19,697 nt of DNA from Dasytiphilus stammeri_B (lineage in GTDB: Bacteria; Pseudomonadota; Gammaproteobacteria; Enterobacterales; Enterobacteriaceae), in NCBI GenBank assembly GCA_037083765.1, contig JBAPLS010000011.1, forward strand, positions 1-19,697, given 5' to 3'. Under the pieces are notes generated by a model. That model searched no databases, had not been told where the DNA came from, and saw only the letters and a program-made list of their open reading frames with translations. This document shows positions 6,812-15,237 of the stretch, piece after piece. Within the stretch, counting starts at the first letter, position 1; each line of letters begins with the position of its first letter. Position numbers and translations under genes: made by a program.

Positions 6812-7930
6812 ATGCACCAACCTACTATTTTATTCGATCAGCACAAAAAATGTGGCGCAACAATGATTAATTTTCATAACTGGATGATGCCTCTCCATTA
6901 TGGTTCTCAAATAAAAGAACATAAAGCTGTCCGGAATGATGCAGGTATATTTGATATATCTCATATGTTAATTTTAGATTTATATGGTTCCAAGACTCGA
7001 AAATTTTTACGTTATCTATTAGCTAATGACGTAGCTAAATTAGTACATCCCGGAACATCTTTATATACTGGAATGTTAAATCAAGATGGAGGAGTTATTG
7101 ACGATTTAATAGTCTATTTTATAGACGAAAGCTATTTTAGATTAGTAGTTAATGCCGTAAATCGCAGTAAAGATTTAGCATGGATTAGTTATCATGCTAT
7201 GAATTTTAATGTCACTCTTAAAATAAGAAACGATTTATCTTTTCTATCTATACAAGGACCCAATGCACAAAAAAAAATGCATAGCATTTTAAGTGAAAAA
7301 CAATTAAATGCTGTGGTAAAGTTATTACCATTTTCGCACGTACAAATTGATGAATTATTTATTTCTTATACAGGTTATACCGGAGAACAAGGTTATGAAA
7401 TTGCTCTTCCGCAAGAACAAACGGTAGATTTATGGCATCAATTAATAGGAGCCAAAATTTTACCCGTCGGATTAGGAGCACGAGATACCTTACGCATTGA
7501 AGCTGGGATGAATCTCTATGGGAATGAGATGGATGAAAGTATTTCTCCTTTAGAAGCCAATATGGAACGAACAATTAGTTGGAAATATCCACGAAATTTT
7601 ATAGGAAAAAATGCTTTAAGAGTTAAATATGAGCATAATAAAAAGAAGTTAGTAGGATTATTAATGAAAGAAAAAGGCATGTTAAGAAAAAATTTTGGTG
7701 TGAGTTTTCTGGATAAAAGGGGACATAAACAAATCGGAATAATTACAAGTGGCAGTTATTCTCCTACCTTAGGTCATAGCATAGCTCTCGCGAGGGTTCC
7801 ATCTAACATTGGAAAGTCAGCTCTAGTATACCTTAATAATCATAATCTTAAATATCAAAGAATCATTCCTGTAGAAGTGACTCATCCTGTTTTTGTTCGT
7901 AATGGATTACCAGTGATAAATAATTCTTAA
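6812..7930 (+). CDS. gcvT: Aminomethyltransferase, T-protein of the glycine cleavage system
   Basis: Takes the aminomethyl group from lipoylated H-protein and passes its carbon to tetrahydrofolate, giving 5,10-methylene-tetrahydrofolate and ammonia. The 372 residues align with E. coli GcvT (364) throughout: FHNWMMPLHYGSQIKEH, DISHM, RYLLANDVAKL, GGVIDDLIVY (the conserved Asp of the folate site), FLSIQGPNAQ, GYTGEQGYEIALP, LGARDTLRIEAGMNLYGNEMDE, SGSYSPTLGHSIALARVP and PVFVRNG. The start MHQPTILFDQH aligns with MAQQTPLYEQH, but no clear Shine-Dalgarno precedes it. It heads a gcvT-gcvH-gcvP operon with a 19-base gap to gcvH. The fourth component, lipoamide dehydrogenase, must be encoded elsewhere. 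Confidence 0.98.
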   Translation: MHQPTILFDQHKKCGATMINFHNWMMPLHYGSQIKEHKAVRNDAGIFDISHMLILDLYGSKTRKFLRYLLANDVAKLVHPGTSLYTGMLNQDGGVIDDLIVYFIDESYFRLVVNAVNRSKDLAWISYHAMNFNVTLKIRNDLSFLSIQGPNAQKKMHSILSEKQLNAVVKLLPFSHVQIDELFISYTGYTGEQGYEIALPQEQTVDLWHQLIGAKILPVGLGARDTLRIEAGMNLYGNEMDESISPLEANMERTISWKYPRNFIGKNALRVKYEHNKKKLVGLLMKEKGMLRKNFGVSFLDKRGHKQIGIITSGSYSPTLGHSIALARVPSNIGKSALVYLNNHNLKYQRIIPVEVTHPVFVRNGLPVINNS

Positions 7931-7949
7931 TTAGATAAGAGTAGGAAAC

Positions 7950-8339
7950 ATGACTAAAATTATATCCGATTATAAGTATCGATCAACTCATGAGTGGGTG
8001 AAGAGACTCTCTCTAAATTCTGATATTTATATAGTGGGTATTACTGATTATGCACAAAATTTAATCGGAGATATAGTTTTTATTGAATTACCGGTAGTTA
8101 GTACTGTGTTTAATATCGGCGAAGATTGTGCTGTAGCAGAATCAGTAAAAACTGCTAGTAGTATATATGCTCCTCTAACTGGAAAAATTGTAGAAATTAA
8201 TATGTTATTAAATAACACTCCTGAATTAGTTAACACCCATCCCTATGACCAAGGATGGATATTCAAAATAGAATCTTTTAAATCTTATGAAGTAGAATTA
8301 TTATTAGATGCAGTGGATTATCAAAATATTATAAAATAA
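7950..8339 (+). CDS. gcvH: Glycine cleavage system H-protein
   Basis: Small lipoyl carrier that shuttles the aminomethyl group between GcvP, GcvT and lipoamide dehydrogenase. It has 129 residues, the same length as the E. coli protein. The lipoyl attachment lysine is K67, in DCAVAESVKTAS. Other conserved parts are STHEWV near the N-terminus, VGITDYAQNLIGDIVFIELP, IYAPLTGKIVEIN and NTPELVNTHPYDQGWIFKI. A Shine-Dalgarno TAGGA lies a few bases before the ATG. Function needs a lipoylation pathway (LipA/LipB or LplA), which is not in the window. The gene lies tightly between gcvT and gcvP, which supports cotranscription. Confidence 0.97.
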   Translation: MTKIISDYKYRSTHEWVKRLSLNSDIYIVGITDYAQNLIGDIVFIELPVVSTVFNIGEDCAVAESVKTASSIYAPLTGKIVEINMLLNNTPELVNTHPYDQGWIFKIESFKSYEVELLLDAVDYQNIIK

Positions 8340-8371
8340 GTTTCAACAATTATCATTAATTTTATTTATAT

Positions 8372-11233
8372 ATGAACAAATCTTTAAAAAAACTTGAAGA
8401 TTCATTTATAACGAGACATATTGGACCTTGTTGGGCACAACAAAAATCTATGCTCTCCACGATTGGAATTTCATCTCTTCAGGAATTAATTACGGCAGTA
8501 CTACCGCCAGAAATACAGCTATCCACTATTCCTCATTTATGTAATGCAGTACCAGAACATTTAGCTTTATTAGAATTAAAAAATATTGCTAAAAAAAATA
8601 AAATTTTTAAATCTTGGATTGGCATGGGTTATTGTGGCACTATAATACCTTCAGTAATTTTACGTAATGTATTAGAAAATCCTGGATGGTATACTGCTTA
8701 TACTCCATATCAACCAGAAATTTCTCAAGGTCGATTAGAAGCATTACTAAATTTTCAGCAAATTACTGTCGAGTTAACAGGACTTCCTATAGCTTCTGCC
8801 TCTTTATTAGATGAAGCTACTGCCGCTGCAGAAGCAATGGCTATGGCAAAACGTATTAGTTCCATTCAAACTAATAGATTTTTCATAGCTAATGATGTTC
8901 ATCGCCAAACTATAGATGTCATCAAAACTAGAGCGAGTACTTTAGAAATAGATATTATTATCGATCATCCTGATAACGCTGTTAATTATAAAAACATCTT
9001 TGGAATATTATTCCAATATATAGGTACTACTGGTCAAATTCATAATTTTTCATCTTTAATACCTGAACTAAAAAAAAATAAAGTTATTATCAGTGTAGCT
9101 GCGGATATCATGTCTTTAGTTCTTTTAAACGGTCCCGGAATACAGGGAGCAGATATAGTTTTTGGATCTGCACAACGTTTTGGAATGCCAATGGGATATG
9201 GTGGTCCTCATGCTGCTTTTTATGCAACTCGAGAAGAATATAAACGTTCTATGCCTGGTCGTATTATAGGGGTATCGCGAGACCAATCAGGAAATATAGC
9301 TTTTCGTATGGCTCTTCAAACTCGCGAGCAACATATTCGTCGAGAAAAAGCTACTTCCAATATTTGTACTTCCCAGGCACTATTAGCTATAGTAGCAGGT
9401 TTTTATGCTATTTATCATGGTCCTCAAGGATTAAAAAAAATTGCTACTCGCATCAATCGGTTAACAGATATTTTAGCTCTGGGTTTGAAAATTGGAGGAT
9501 TAAAATTATCTAATCATACTTGGTTTGATACTCTAACTATTGAAGTAGAAGATAAGAAAAATATATTATTACGTGCTCTAAATTTAGGAGTCAATTTACG
9601 TAATGACCTAAATAATGCTGTAGGTATAACTTTAGATGAAACTACTACCCCCCAAGATATAATGTCATTATTTTCTATCTTCTTAGAAGACGGACATGGA
9701 TTAGATCTTCCATTACTGGATTATTATATCAAGCAACATAATGATAGTATATCGTTACCTCACGATTTATTACGTACTGAACCGATATTAACTCATCCTA
9801 TTTTTAATAGCTTTCATAGTGAAACTGCGATGATGAGATATCTCCACAGACTCGAATGTAGAGATCTTGCTCTAAATTCTTCAATGATTCCATTGGGATC
9901 CTGTACTATGAAACTTAATGCTGCTGTAGAAATGATTCCGCTGAGTTGGCCTGAATTTACTGAGATTCATCCATTTTGTCCTATAGATCAAATAAGAGGT
10001 TACATCAAATTAATCTCTCAGTTATCCAATTGGTTTATGCTCCTAACTGGTTATAAAGCATTCAGTCTCCAACCTAATTCTGGTGCACAAGGAGAGTATG
10101 CGGGTCTTCTAACCCTTCGACGATATCATGAAAGTAGAAAGGAATATAATCGTAATATATGTCTTATACCGAATTCAGCTCATGGTACTAATCCTGCTTC
10201 AGCTAAAATGGTGGGAATGAAGATCATTCCTATTAGCTGTGATAATCAGGGTAATATTGAATTAAATGACTTACGACAAAAAGCAGAACAAGCCGGTCAA
10301 AATTTAGGTTGTTTAATGATTACTTATCCGTCTACTTATGGAATTTTCGAGGAAAAAATTACTGAAATATGTAAAATTATTCATCATTATGGAGGACAAG
10401 TTTATCTAGATGGTGCTAATATGAATGCTCAACTTGGAATTACTAATCCCTGTACTATTGGGGCAGATGTAGTTCATCTTAATCTGCATAAAACTTTTTG
10501 TATTCCTCACGGTGGAGGAGGGCCCGGATTAGGTCCGATTGGGGTCAAAAAACATCTAGTTAATTTTTTACCAGGACATAAAATAATAAACATTAAGGGA
10601 CTGATACATTCTCAGCATCCAGTATGTGCGGCTCCTTTTGGAAGTGCCTCACTTTTTCCTATATGTTGGATGTATATTCGAATGATGGGAACAAAAGGAT
10701 TACGATTATCTAGTGAAATAGCAATACTCAATGCTAATTATATTGCTAAAAGAATAAGTACAACATATCCTATATTATATACAGGTCGTAATAATCTAGT
10801 AGCACATGAATGTATCATTGATCTACGGTCCTTAAAATCTCAAATAGGTATTGGAGAAATAGATATTGCTAAACGTCTTATAGATTATGGATTTCATGCA
10901 CCAACCATATCATTTCCGGTACCGGGAACTATGATGATTGAACCAACAGAATCCGAAGATAAAATTGAGATAGATAATTTTATTGCCGCAATGATAGCTA
11001 TCCGGGAAGAAATAAATTTAATAGTAAAAGGATACTGGCCACTCGATGATAATCCTTTAGTGAATGCACCACATACAAAAGCAGATTTAGCAGCACAATG
11101 GAATCATCCGTATAGTATAAAACAAGCATTTTTCCCCTTAAAAAGGGAAAATAAATATTGGCCGCCTGTCAAACGATTAGATGATGTCTTTGGAGACAAA
11201 AATCTGCTCTGTACCCATTATCCTTCTTCTTGA
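8372..11233 (+). CDS. gcvP: Glycine dehydrogenase (decarboxylating), P-protein
   Basis: Pyridoxal-phosphate enzyme that decarboxylates glycine and loads the aminomethyl group onto lipoylated GcvH. It is full length at 953 residues (957 in E. coli), with both halves of the fused P-protein present. The N-terminal half has FITRHIGP, YTPYQPEISQGRLEALLNFQQ, SLLDEATAAAEAMAMA, FGSAQRFGMPMGYGGPHAAF and REQHIRREKATSNICTSQ. The C-terminal half has IPLGSCTMKLNAA, LQPNSGAQGEYAGLL, SAHGTNPASA, VYLDGANMNAQ and the cofactor-binding lysine K707 in HLNLHKTFCIPHGGGGPG. It ends with WPLDDNPLVNAPHTKADL and YWPPVKRLDDVFGDKNL. No Shine-Dalgarno is visible before the ATG, which lies 32 bases after gcvH, so coupling to gcvH translation is plausible. 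The stop codon lies in the loop of a long hairpin. Confidence 0.98.
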   Translation: MNKSLKKLEDSFITRHIGPCWAQQKSMLSTIGISSLQELITAVLPPEIQLSTIPHLCNAVPEHLALLELKNIAKKNKIFKSWIGMGYCGTIIPSVILRNVLENPGWYTAYTPYQPEISQGRLEALLNFQQITVELTGLPIASASLLDEATAAAEAMAMAKRISSIQTNRFFIANDVHRQTIDVIKTRASTLEIDIIIDHPDNAVNYKNIFGILFQYIGTTGQIHNFSSLIPELKKNKVIISVAADIMSLVLLNGPGIQGADIVFGSAQRFGMPMGYGGPHAAFYATREEYKRSMPGRIIGVSRDQSGNIAFRMALQTREQHIRREKATSNICTSQALLAIVAGFYAIYHGPQGLKKIATRINRLTDILALGLKIGGLKLSNHTWFDTLTIEVEDKKNILLRALNLGVNLRNDLNNAVGITLDETTTPQDIMSLFSIFLEDGHGLDLPLLDYYIKQHNDSISLPHDLLRTEPILTHPIFNSFHSETAMMRYLHRLECRDLALNSSMIPLGSCTMKLNAAVEMIPLSWPEFTEIHPFCPIDQIRGYIKLISQLSNWFMLLTGYKAFSLQPNSGAQGEYAGLLTLRRYHESRKEYNRNICLIPNSAHGTNPASAKMVGMKIIPISCDNQGNIELNDLRQKAEQAGQNLGCLMITYPSTYGIFEEKITEICKIIHHYGGQVYLDGANMNAQLGITNPCTIGADVVHLNLHKTFCIPHGGGGPGLGPIGVKKHLVNFLPGHKIINIKGLIHSQHPVCAAPFGSASLFPICWMYIRMMGTKGLRLSSEIAILNANYIAKRISTTYPILYTGRNNLVAHECIIDLRSLKSQIGIGEIDIAKRLIDYGFHAPTISFPVPGTMMIEPTESEDKIEIDNFIAAMIAIREEINLIVKGYWPLDDNPLVNAPHTKADLAAQWNHPYSIKQAFFPLKRENKYWPPVKRLDDVFGDKNLLCTHYPSS

Positions 11234-11246
11234 AGAAGAAAGGATA
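11219..11246. terminator. Hairpin between the convergent gcvP and ygfZ 3' ends
   Basis: TATCCTTCTTCT (11219-11230) pairs with AGAAGAAAGGATA (11234-11246) with a single bulged A. The three-base loop is the gcvP stop codon TGA. The 12-pair stem is among the strongest secondary structures in the window and sits 27 bases from the convergent ygfZ stop, so it could end transcripts from both sides. No clean T-run follows in either direction, so it may act as a 3'-end stabiliser instead. Confidence 0.5.
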
Positions 11247-11273
11247 GATACTTAGTTAGTCACTCATAAAAAA

Positions 11274-12266
11274 TTAAGAATTTCTTTCTTCTTTATAAGA
11301 AAAAGATTGCATAGATACAATCTCTTGACCTCCGTCAATACGTAATTCACTCCCTGAAGGGATATTATAATCTAGAATTACTTGGACCCATATTTGTCCA
11401 TTGTGCATACGACAAGCCGCCAGAACTTTACCACACTTTTTCCACCTATCAAAGCTACATTTCATTTCTATTACAGAGTTAGAAGAAGGAAAATTCATTG
11501 ATTTGAACACTAGCATGTAAAGAGCGCGTTTATTTATTCCTCGATACTGAACACGAGATATCATTTCTTGACCTATATAACATCCTTTAGTCCAACTAAT
11601 AGCTTGCATATAATGTAAGTTAGCCGCTTGTGGAAAAAATTGACCAGAATTCTCCTGATCAATAATAGGATACCCTGCTTCGATATCTAAAGCTAACCAT
11701 TGTTTACTATTATTAAATTTAATAAATTTTTTAGACAACTGTTGTTGTAATTTTATAGATCTAGTCAGATTAGTAATGATCAGAAAGCGATCACGAGGTA
11801 GGGGAAAGTAAAGCAAGAGTGTACTACTAGTATTTTCTACTACAGGACAGTGGATACTAGGTAATACAGGAAATATTTGATTTAGGGTAGATTTAGCTTC
11901 GTGTCCTGCAATCCCTATAATGACTGTTCTATCCAGTGCAGTTAGATTAAAATCTGAAAAGATTGCATATTTTTTTAACGCTCCTATTTGAATATCCCGT
12001 ACTGAATTTCGTATTATCCAAGATAGATGTCCTTTATAAAAAAATAATACTAAGTTAGTCAACATTTTGCCTTGAGCATTACAGTGAGCACTGTGACAAT
12101 AATCATTAACATGTAATTGATTAATATCAGATGTAATCTGTCCTTGCATATAACTTAGAGCATCAGTTCCTGAAGTAGTAATAATACACCATTCTTCCAT
12201 AGAAATTAATGTCAGTGGTAATTCACTAGATGAAAGAGGTAAAGTAAAATGCTCTATAAATTTCAT
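11274..12266 (-). CDS. ygfZ: Folate-binding protein YgfZ, Fe-S cluster assembly/repair factor
   Basis: YgfZ is a GcvT-like tetrahydrofolate-binding protein needed for full activity of some Fe-S enzymes, including the MiaB and radical-SAM type. The 330 residues match E. coli YgfZ (326). Conserved blocks are YMQGQITSDINQL, AHCNAQGKML, LKKYAIFSDFNLTA, QWLALDIEAGYPIIDQENSGQFFPQAANLHYM and the family signature KGCYIGQEMISRVQYRG with the invariant cysteine at C229. The family consensus is KGCYxGQE. The start MKF lies near the E. coli position with no clear Shine-Dalgarno. In E. coli ygfZ is near gcvTHP but separated by other genes; here it is convergent with gcvP, which shares its folate context. 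Confidence 0.95.
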   Translation of the reverse strand: MKFIEHFTLPLSSSELPLTLISMEEWCIITTSGTDALSYMQGQITSDINQLHVNDYCHSAHCNAQGKMLTNLVLFFYKGHLSWIIRNSVRDIQIGALKKYAIFSDFNLTALDRTVIIGIAGHEAKSTLNQIFPVLPSIHCPVVENTSSTLLLYFPLPRDRFLIITNLTRSIKLQQQLSKKFIKFNNSKQWLALDIEAGYPIIDQENSGQFFPQAANLHYMQAISWTKGCYIGQEMISRVQYRGINKRALYMLVFKSMNFPSSNSVIEMKCSFDRWKKCGKVLAACRMHNGQIWVQVILDYNIPSGSELRIDGGQEIVSMQSFSYKEERNS

Positions 12267-12566
12267 ATAAAATTACTTATTTTATAATTTATATAAATAT
12301 AACTTGTTATTTTCATAAAACAAGAAATATTTTATTATGCAGAATTTTAAAAAATAATCTGACTAGAAAATTTCCCGTATCATGATATAATAGATCTGAC
12401 TTTTTAAAAAAAAGTCACTTATCGCACGAACATAAAAATCAGTAAAATATTTGAAGAATGAATATTCTTTTGAATAGTATTCAAAATACTTGAATTATTG
12501 ATTCTCATATTTTATATTCACACCATGTGAACTAATCTAGTTGGATTGAGATAGTCTGAGTTTGTA
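12267..12566. other. Divergent ygfZ/prfB intergenic region rich in small palindromes
   Basis: This 300-base interval has no coding frame. It stands where E. coli has sdhE/ygfX, fldB, xerD, dsbC and recJ (and others) between ygfZ and prfB, so a multi-gene deletion is inferred. It holds several inverted repeats: CTTGTT/AACAAG (12303-12324), GACTTTTT/AAAAAGTC (12398-12416), AGTATT/AATACT (12475-12490 region) and TTCACA/TGTGAA (12517-12531). The promoter candidate for prfB lies within it. I see no RNA gene. Confidence 0.6.
12383..12391 (+). promoter_or_regulatory. Extended -10 promoter candidate for prfB-lysS
   Basis: TGATATAAT fits the extended -10 pattern TGnTATAAT exactly. No good -35 element lies 17 bases upstream, as is common for extended -10 promoters. 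The expected start of transcription, about 12398, coincides with the first base of the hairpin GACTTTTT/AAAAAGTC (12398-12416), giving an mRNA with a 5'-terminal stem and a leader of about 170 bases before prfB. Confidence 0.45.
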
Positions 12567-13677
12567 ATGACAAAAAATATTTTCGACATTTCCTATTTAA
12601 CAGAGATGATTCTACAACTTTATAAACGTAGTCAGATCCTGCGGAGGAATCTTTGATTCTGTCTCTACTCAAGAAAGCCTAAAAAAAATTAATATGCTTT
12701 TGGCTCAAAATAAAACCTGGAAAAATATTTCATTAGTAAGTGCTTTAAATAAACAGCGTTCTTTACTAGTAACCACTTTAAATGCGGTACAAGCTTTCTT
12801 CAGTGAGTTAAACGATGCTAAAACTTTACTAGAACTAGCTAACGAGGAAAATAATCTTGAAATATTACCAGTAATATATACTGACCTCAAAAATATAGAA
12901 GACAGGATAAGAGAATTAGAATTTAGGAAATTTTTTCATAGACAACAAGATCGAGAAAACTGCTATTTAGATATACAAGCAGGATCCGGTGGAATAGAAG
13001 CTCAAGATTGGGCTTATATGTTAAGCAGAATGTATTTACGATGGGCTGAAAAAAAGAGATTTGGTACTGAAATTATTTCTGAATCGTTAGGAGAAAAAGC
13101 AGGAATAAAATGTACAACAATTCTCGTGTCAGGAGAATATGCATTTGGATGGTTACGTACTGAAACCGGTATTCATCGTTTAGTTCGTAAAAGTCCATTT
13201 GATTCGGGCGGAAGACGACATACTTCTTTTAGTTCTGCATTTATATATCCCGTAGTTAAAGATAATATAGAGATCGATCTTAATTATCTCGATTTACGAA
13301 TTGATGTATATCGATCTTCGGGTGCAGGGGGACAACATGTCAATCGTACTGAATCTGCAGTACGCATTACACATCTTCCTACGGGCACAGTTACCCAATG
13401 TCAAAATGCTCGTTCTCAGCATAAAAATAAAGAGCAAGCCATTAAACAAATGAAAGCTAAATTATATAATCTAGAGTTAAAAAAAAGAAATGCAGATAAA
13501 CAGACGCAGGAAAAAAATAAACCGGACATTGCATGGGGAAGACAAATCAGATCTTATGTACTCGATGATTCACGTATTAAGGATTTACGTACGGGTATAG
13601 AAACTCGTAATATACAAGCTGTTTTAAATGGAGAAATAGACTTATTTCTTGAAGAAAATTTAAAAGCTAGATTATGA
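12567..13677 (+). CDS. prfB: Peptide chain release factor 2, with programmed +1 frameshift
   Basis: RF2 reads UAA and UGA and triggers peptide release. The coding sequence is in two joined parts, 12567-12653 and 12655-13677, giving about 369 residues (365 in E. coli). The first 29 codons end FDISYLTEMILQLYKRS-QILRRNL, which aligns without gaps with E. coli [24 protein letters not shown] up to the in-frame TGA. After the +1 shift, DSVSTQESLKKINMLLAQN continues the match. SPF (209-211) reads the second and third stop-codon bases. GGQ (254-256) is the hydrolysis motif. The residue four before the first G of GGQ is Ser, where E. coli K-12 has the unusual Thr246. A start at 12694 would drop the N-terminal domain and is wrong. 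lysS follows with nine bases between, its Shine-Dalgarno overlapping the prfB stop. Confidence 0.95.
12643..12656 (+). promoter_or_regulatory. prfB: prfB programmed +1 frameshift site
   Basis: An internal Shine-Dalgarno GGAGG (12643-12647) is followed by the spacer AAT, the slippery CTT (12651-12653) and the in-frame stop TGA (12654-12656). This is the arrangement of the E. coli site (AGGGGG-TAT-CTT-TGA), including the three-base spacer known to be critical. The ribosome slips one base forward on CTT when RF2 is scarce, so RF2 controls its own synthesis. The base after TGA is T; E. coli has C. Confidence 0.93.
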
Positions 13678-13686
13678 GGCATATTA

Positions 13687-15216
13687 ATGTCTAAAAAACC
13701 ATATTCATCTCTAAATACAGGTGAATTAAATGATGAGTTCAAAAATAGACGAAAAAAATTACATCAATTACGTAAACAGGGAATAGCATTTCCAAATGAT
13801 TTTCGTCCTACTTATCTTTCTAGTGAACTACATTTAAAATTTGGTAATAAAAATAAGATTGATTTAAAAAATCTCAATATTGTTATTAGAGTAGCAGGAC
13901 GTATAATAACCAGACGTATTATGGGTAAATCATCTTTTGTTACTCTACAAGATAGAGAGGGAAGAATTCAATTATATATCAAATATGATATTTATGATTA
14001 TAATTTTTATTATAACGAATTTAAAAGTTGGGATTTAGGAGATATTATTGGTGCTCAGGGAATTTTATTTAAAACTAACACTAATGAACTTTCAATATTT
14101 TGTACGAAAATACGTCTTTTGACTAAATCACTTCGTCCTTTACCTGATAAATTTCATCGCTTAGCAGATAAAGAAACTTGTTATCGACAACGTTATCTTG
14201 ATCTTATTACTAACGATCAGTCACGGGATACTTTTATTTTACGTTCCAAAATTATCTTTAATATTCGAAAATTTATGGATAAAGAGAATTTTATAGAAGT
14301 AGAAACTCCTATAATGCAAAAAATAGCGGGAGGAGCTGGAGCACAACCATTTGTTACTCATCATAATGCTCTGGATATCAACTTATATCTTCGCATTGCC
14401 CCCGAACTTTATCTTAAACGATTGGTAATAGGTGGTTTGGAAAGAATATTTGAATTAAGCCGAAATTTTCGCAATGAGGGCCTCTCTTCACGACATCATC
14501 CTGAATTTACTATGATGGAACTGTATATGGCTTATGCTGATTACAAAGATCTGATTCAAATTACTGAAAACTTATTAAGAAACTTAACACAAAAAATATT
14601 AGGTACCTCCATAATCCAGTATGGAAAATACACCTTTGATTTTAATAAATCTTTTACTAAACTTTCTATGAAAGAATCAATATTAAAATATTGTCCCGAA
14701 ATAAATCTAAATATTTTAGAAGATGTTCATCTCACGGCAAAATTTGCGCAACGTTTAGGAATTAATGTAAAAAGTCATTGGGGTCATGGACGTATTCTCA
14801 CTGAAATTTTTGATATAGCGGTAGAAAAACATTTAATATATCCAACTTTTATTACAGATTATCCTACTGAAGTATCCCCATTAGCACGTAGTCATGATAA
14901 CTATCCCTTTCTATGCGAAAGATTTGAATTATTTATTAATGGTTATGAGATAGGCAATGGGTTTTCAGAGCTAAATGATGCTGAAGAACAATATAATCGC
15001 TTTGTACAACAAAGATGTAATTATCAATCTGATCATGATAATCATCATCATAATAATGAGAATATCTATGATAAAGATTATATTAGAGCATTAGAACATG
15101 GTATGCCACCTACTGCTGGTCTGGGTATTGGAATTGATCGCCTAGTAATGATATTCACTAATAAGTTCAATATACGAGATGTTATTCTTTTTCCTACTTT
15201 ACGTCCGGAGAAATAA
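13687..15216 (+). CDS. lysS: Lysyl-tRNA synthetase, class II
   Basis: Attaches lysine to tRNA-Lys. The 509 residues align with E. coli LysS (505). The N-terminal anticodon-binding OB fold includes AGRIITRRIMGKSSFVTLQD and FKTNTNELSIF. The class II catalytic core follows with RQRYLDLI, VETPIMQ, ELYLKRLVIGGLERIFELSRNFRNEG (motif 2, with its ATP-binding Arg), HHPEFTMMELYMAYADY and the motif 3 GLGIGIDRLVM. GNGFSELNDAEEQ is also present. Two departures are visible. The strongly conserved GGAxARPF reads GGAGAQPF, with Gln at residue 220 in place of Arg. A short Asp/His/Asn-rich run, DHDNHHHNNEN (449-459), replaces a loop in the family. The start is preceded by GAGG eight bases upstream, inside the prfB stop. 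lysS follows prfB as in E. coli. Confidence 0.97.
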   Translation: MSKKPYSSLNTGELNDEFKNRRKKLHQLRKQGIAFPNDFRPTYLSSELHLKFGNKNKIDLKNLNIVIRVAGRIITRRIMGKSSFVTLQDREGRIQLYIKYDIYDYNFYYNEFKSWDLGDIIGAQGILFKTNTNELSIFCTKIRLLTKSLRPLPDKFHRLADKETCYRQRYLDLITNDQSRDTFILRSKIIFNIRKFMDKENFIEVETPIMQKIAGGAGAQPFVTHHNALDINLYLRIAPELYLKRLVIGGLERIFELSRNFRNEGLSSRHHPEFTMMELYMAYADYKDLIQITENLLRNLTQKILGTSIIQYGKYTFDFNKSFTKLSMKESILKYCPEINLNILEDVHLTAKFAQRLGINVKSHWGHGRILTEIFDIAVEKHLIYPTFITDYPTEVSPLARSHDNYPFLCERFELFINGYEIGNGFSELNDAEEQYNRFVQQRCNYQSDHDNHHHNNENIYDKDYIRALEHGMPPTAGLGIGIDRLVMIFTNKFNIRDVILFPTLRPEK

Positions 15217-15237
15217 AGATATATTTTTCATATATCT
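15217..15237. terminator. Hairpin between the convergent lysS and gyrB 3' ends
   Basis: AGATATAT (15217-15224) and ATATATCT (15230-15237) form a perfect eight-pair stem around TTTTC. It begins on the first base after the lysS stop and overlaps the gyrB stop codon and last codons. It is nearly all A-T, has no T-run beyond it, and is partly fixed by the conserved GyrB ending NIDI, so a terminator role is possible but weakly supported. Confidence 0.35.

Noticed and set aside
12517..12531. CRP-like site TTCACACCATGTGAA
   Set aside because: The half-sites are in the opposite order to TGTGA-N6-TCACA and the spacer is three bases, so it does not fit CRP.
12567..12693. prfB as a frameshifted pseudogene
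   Set aside because: The stop lies in a complete, correctly spaced programmed frameshift site with RF2 homology on both sides, and the rest of the gene is intact.
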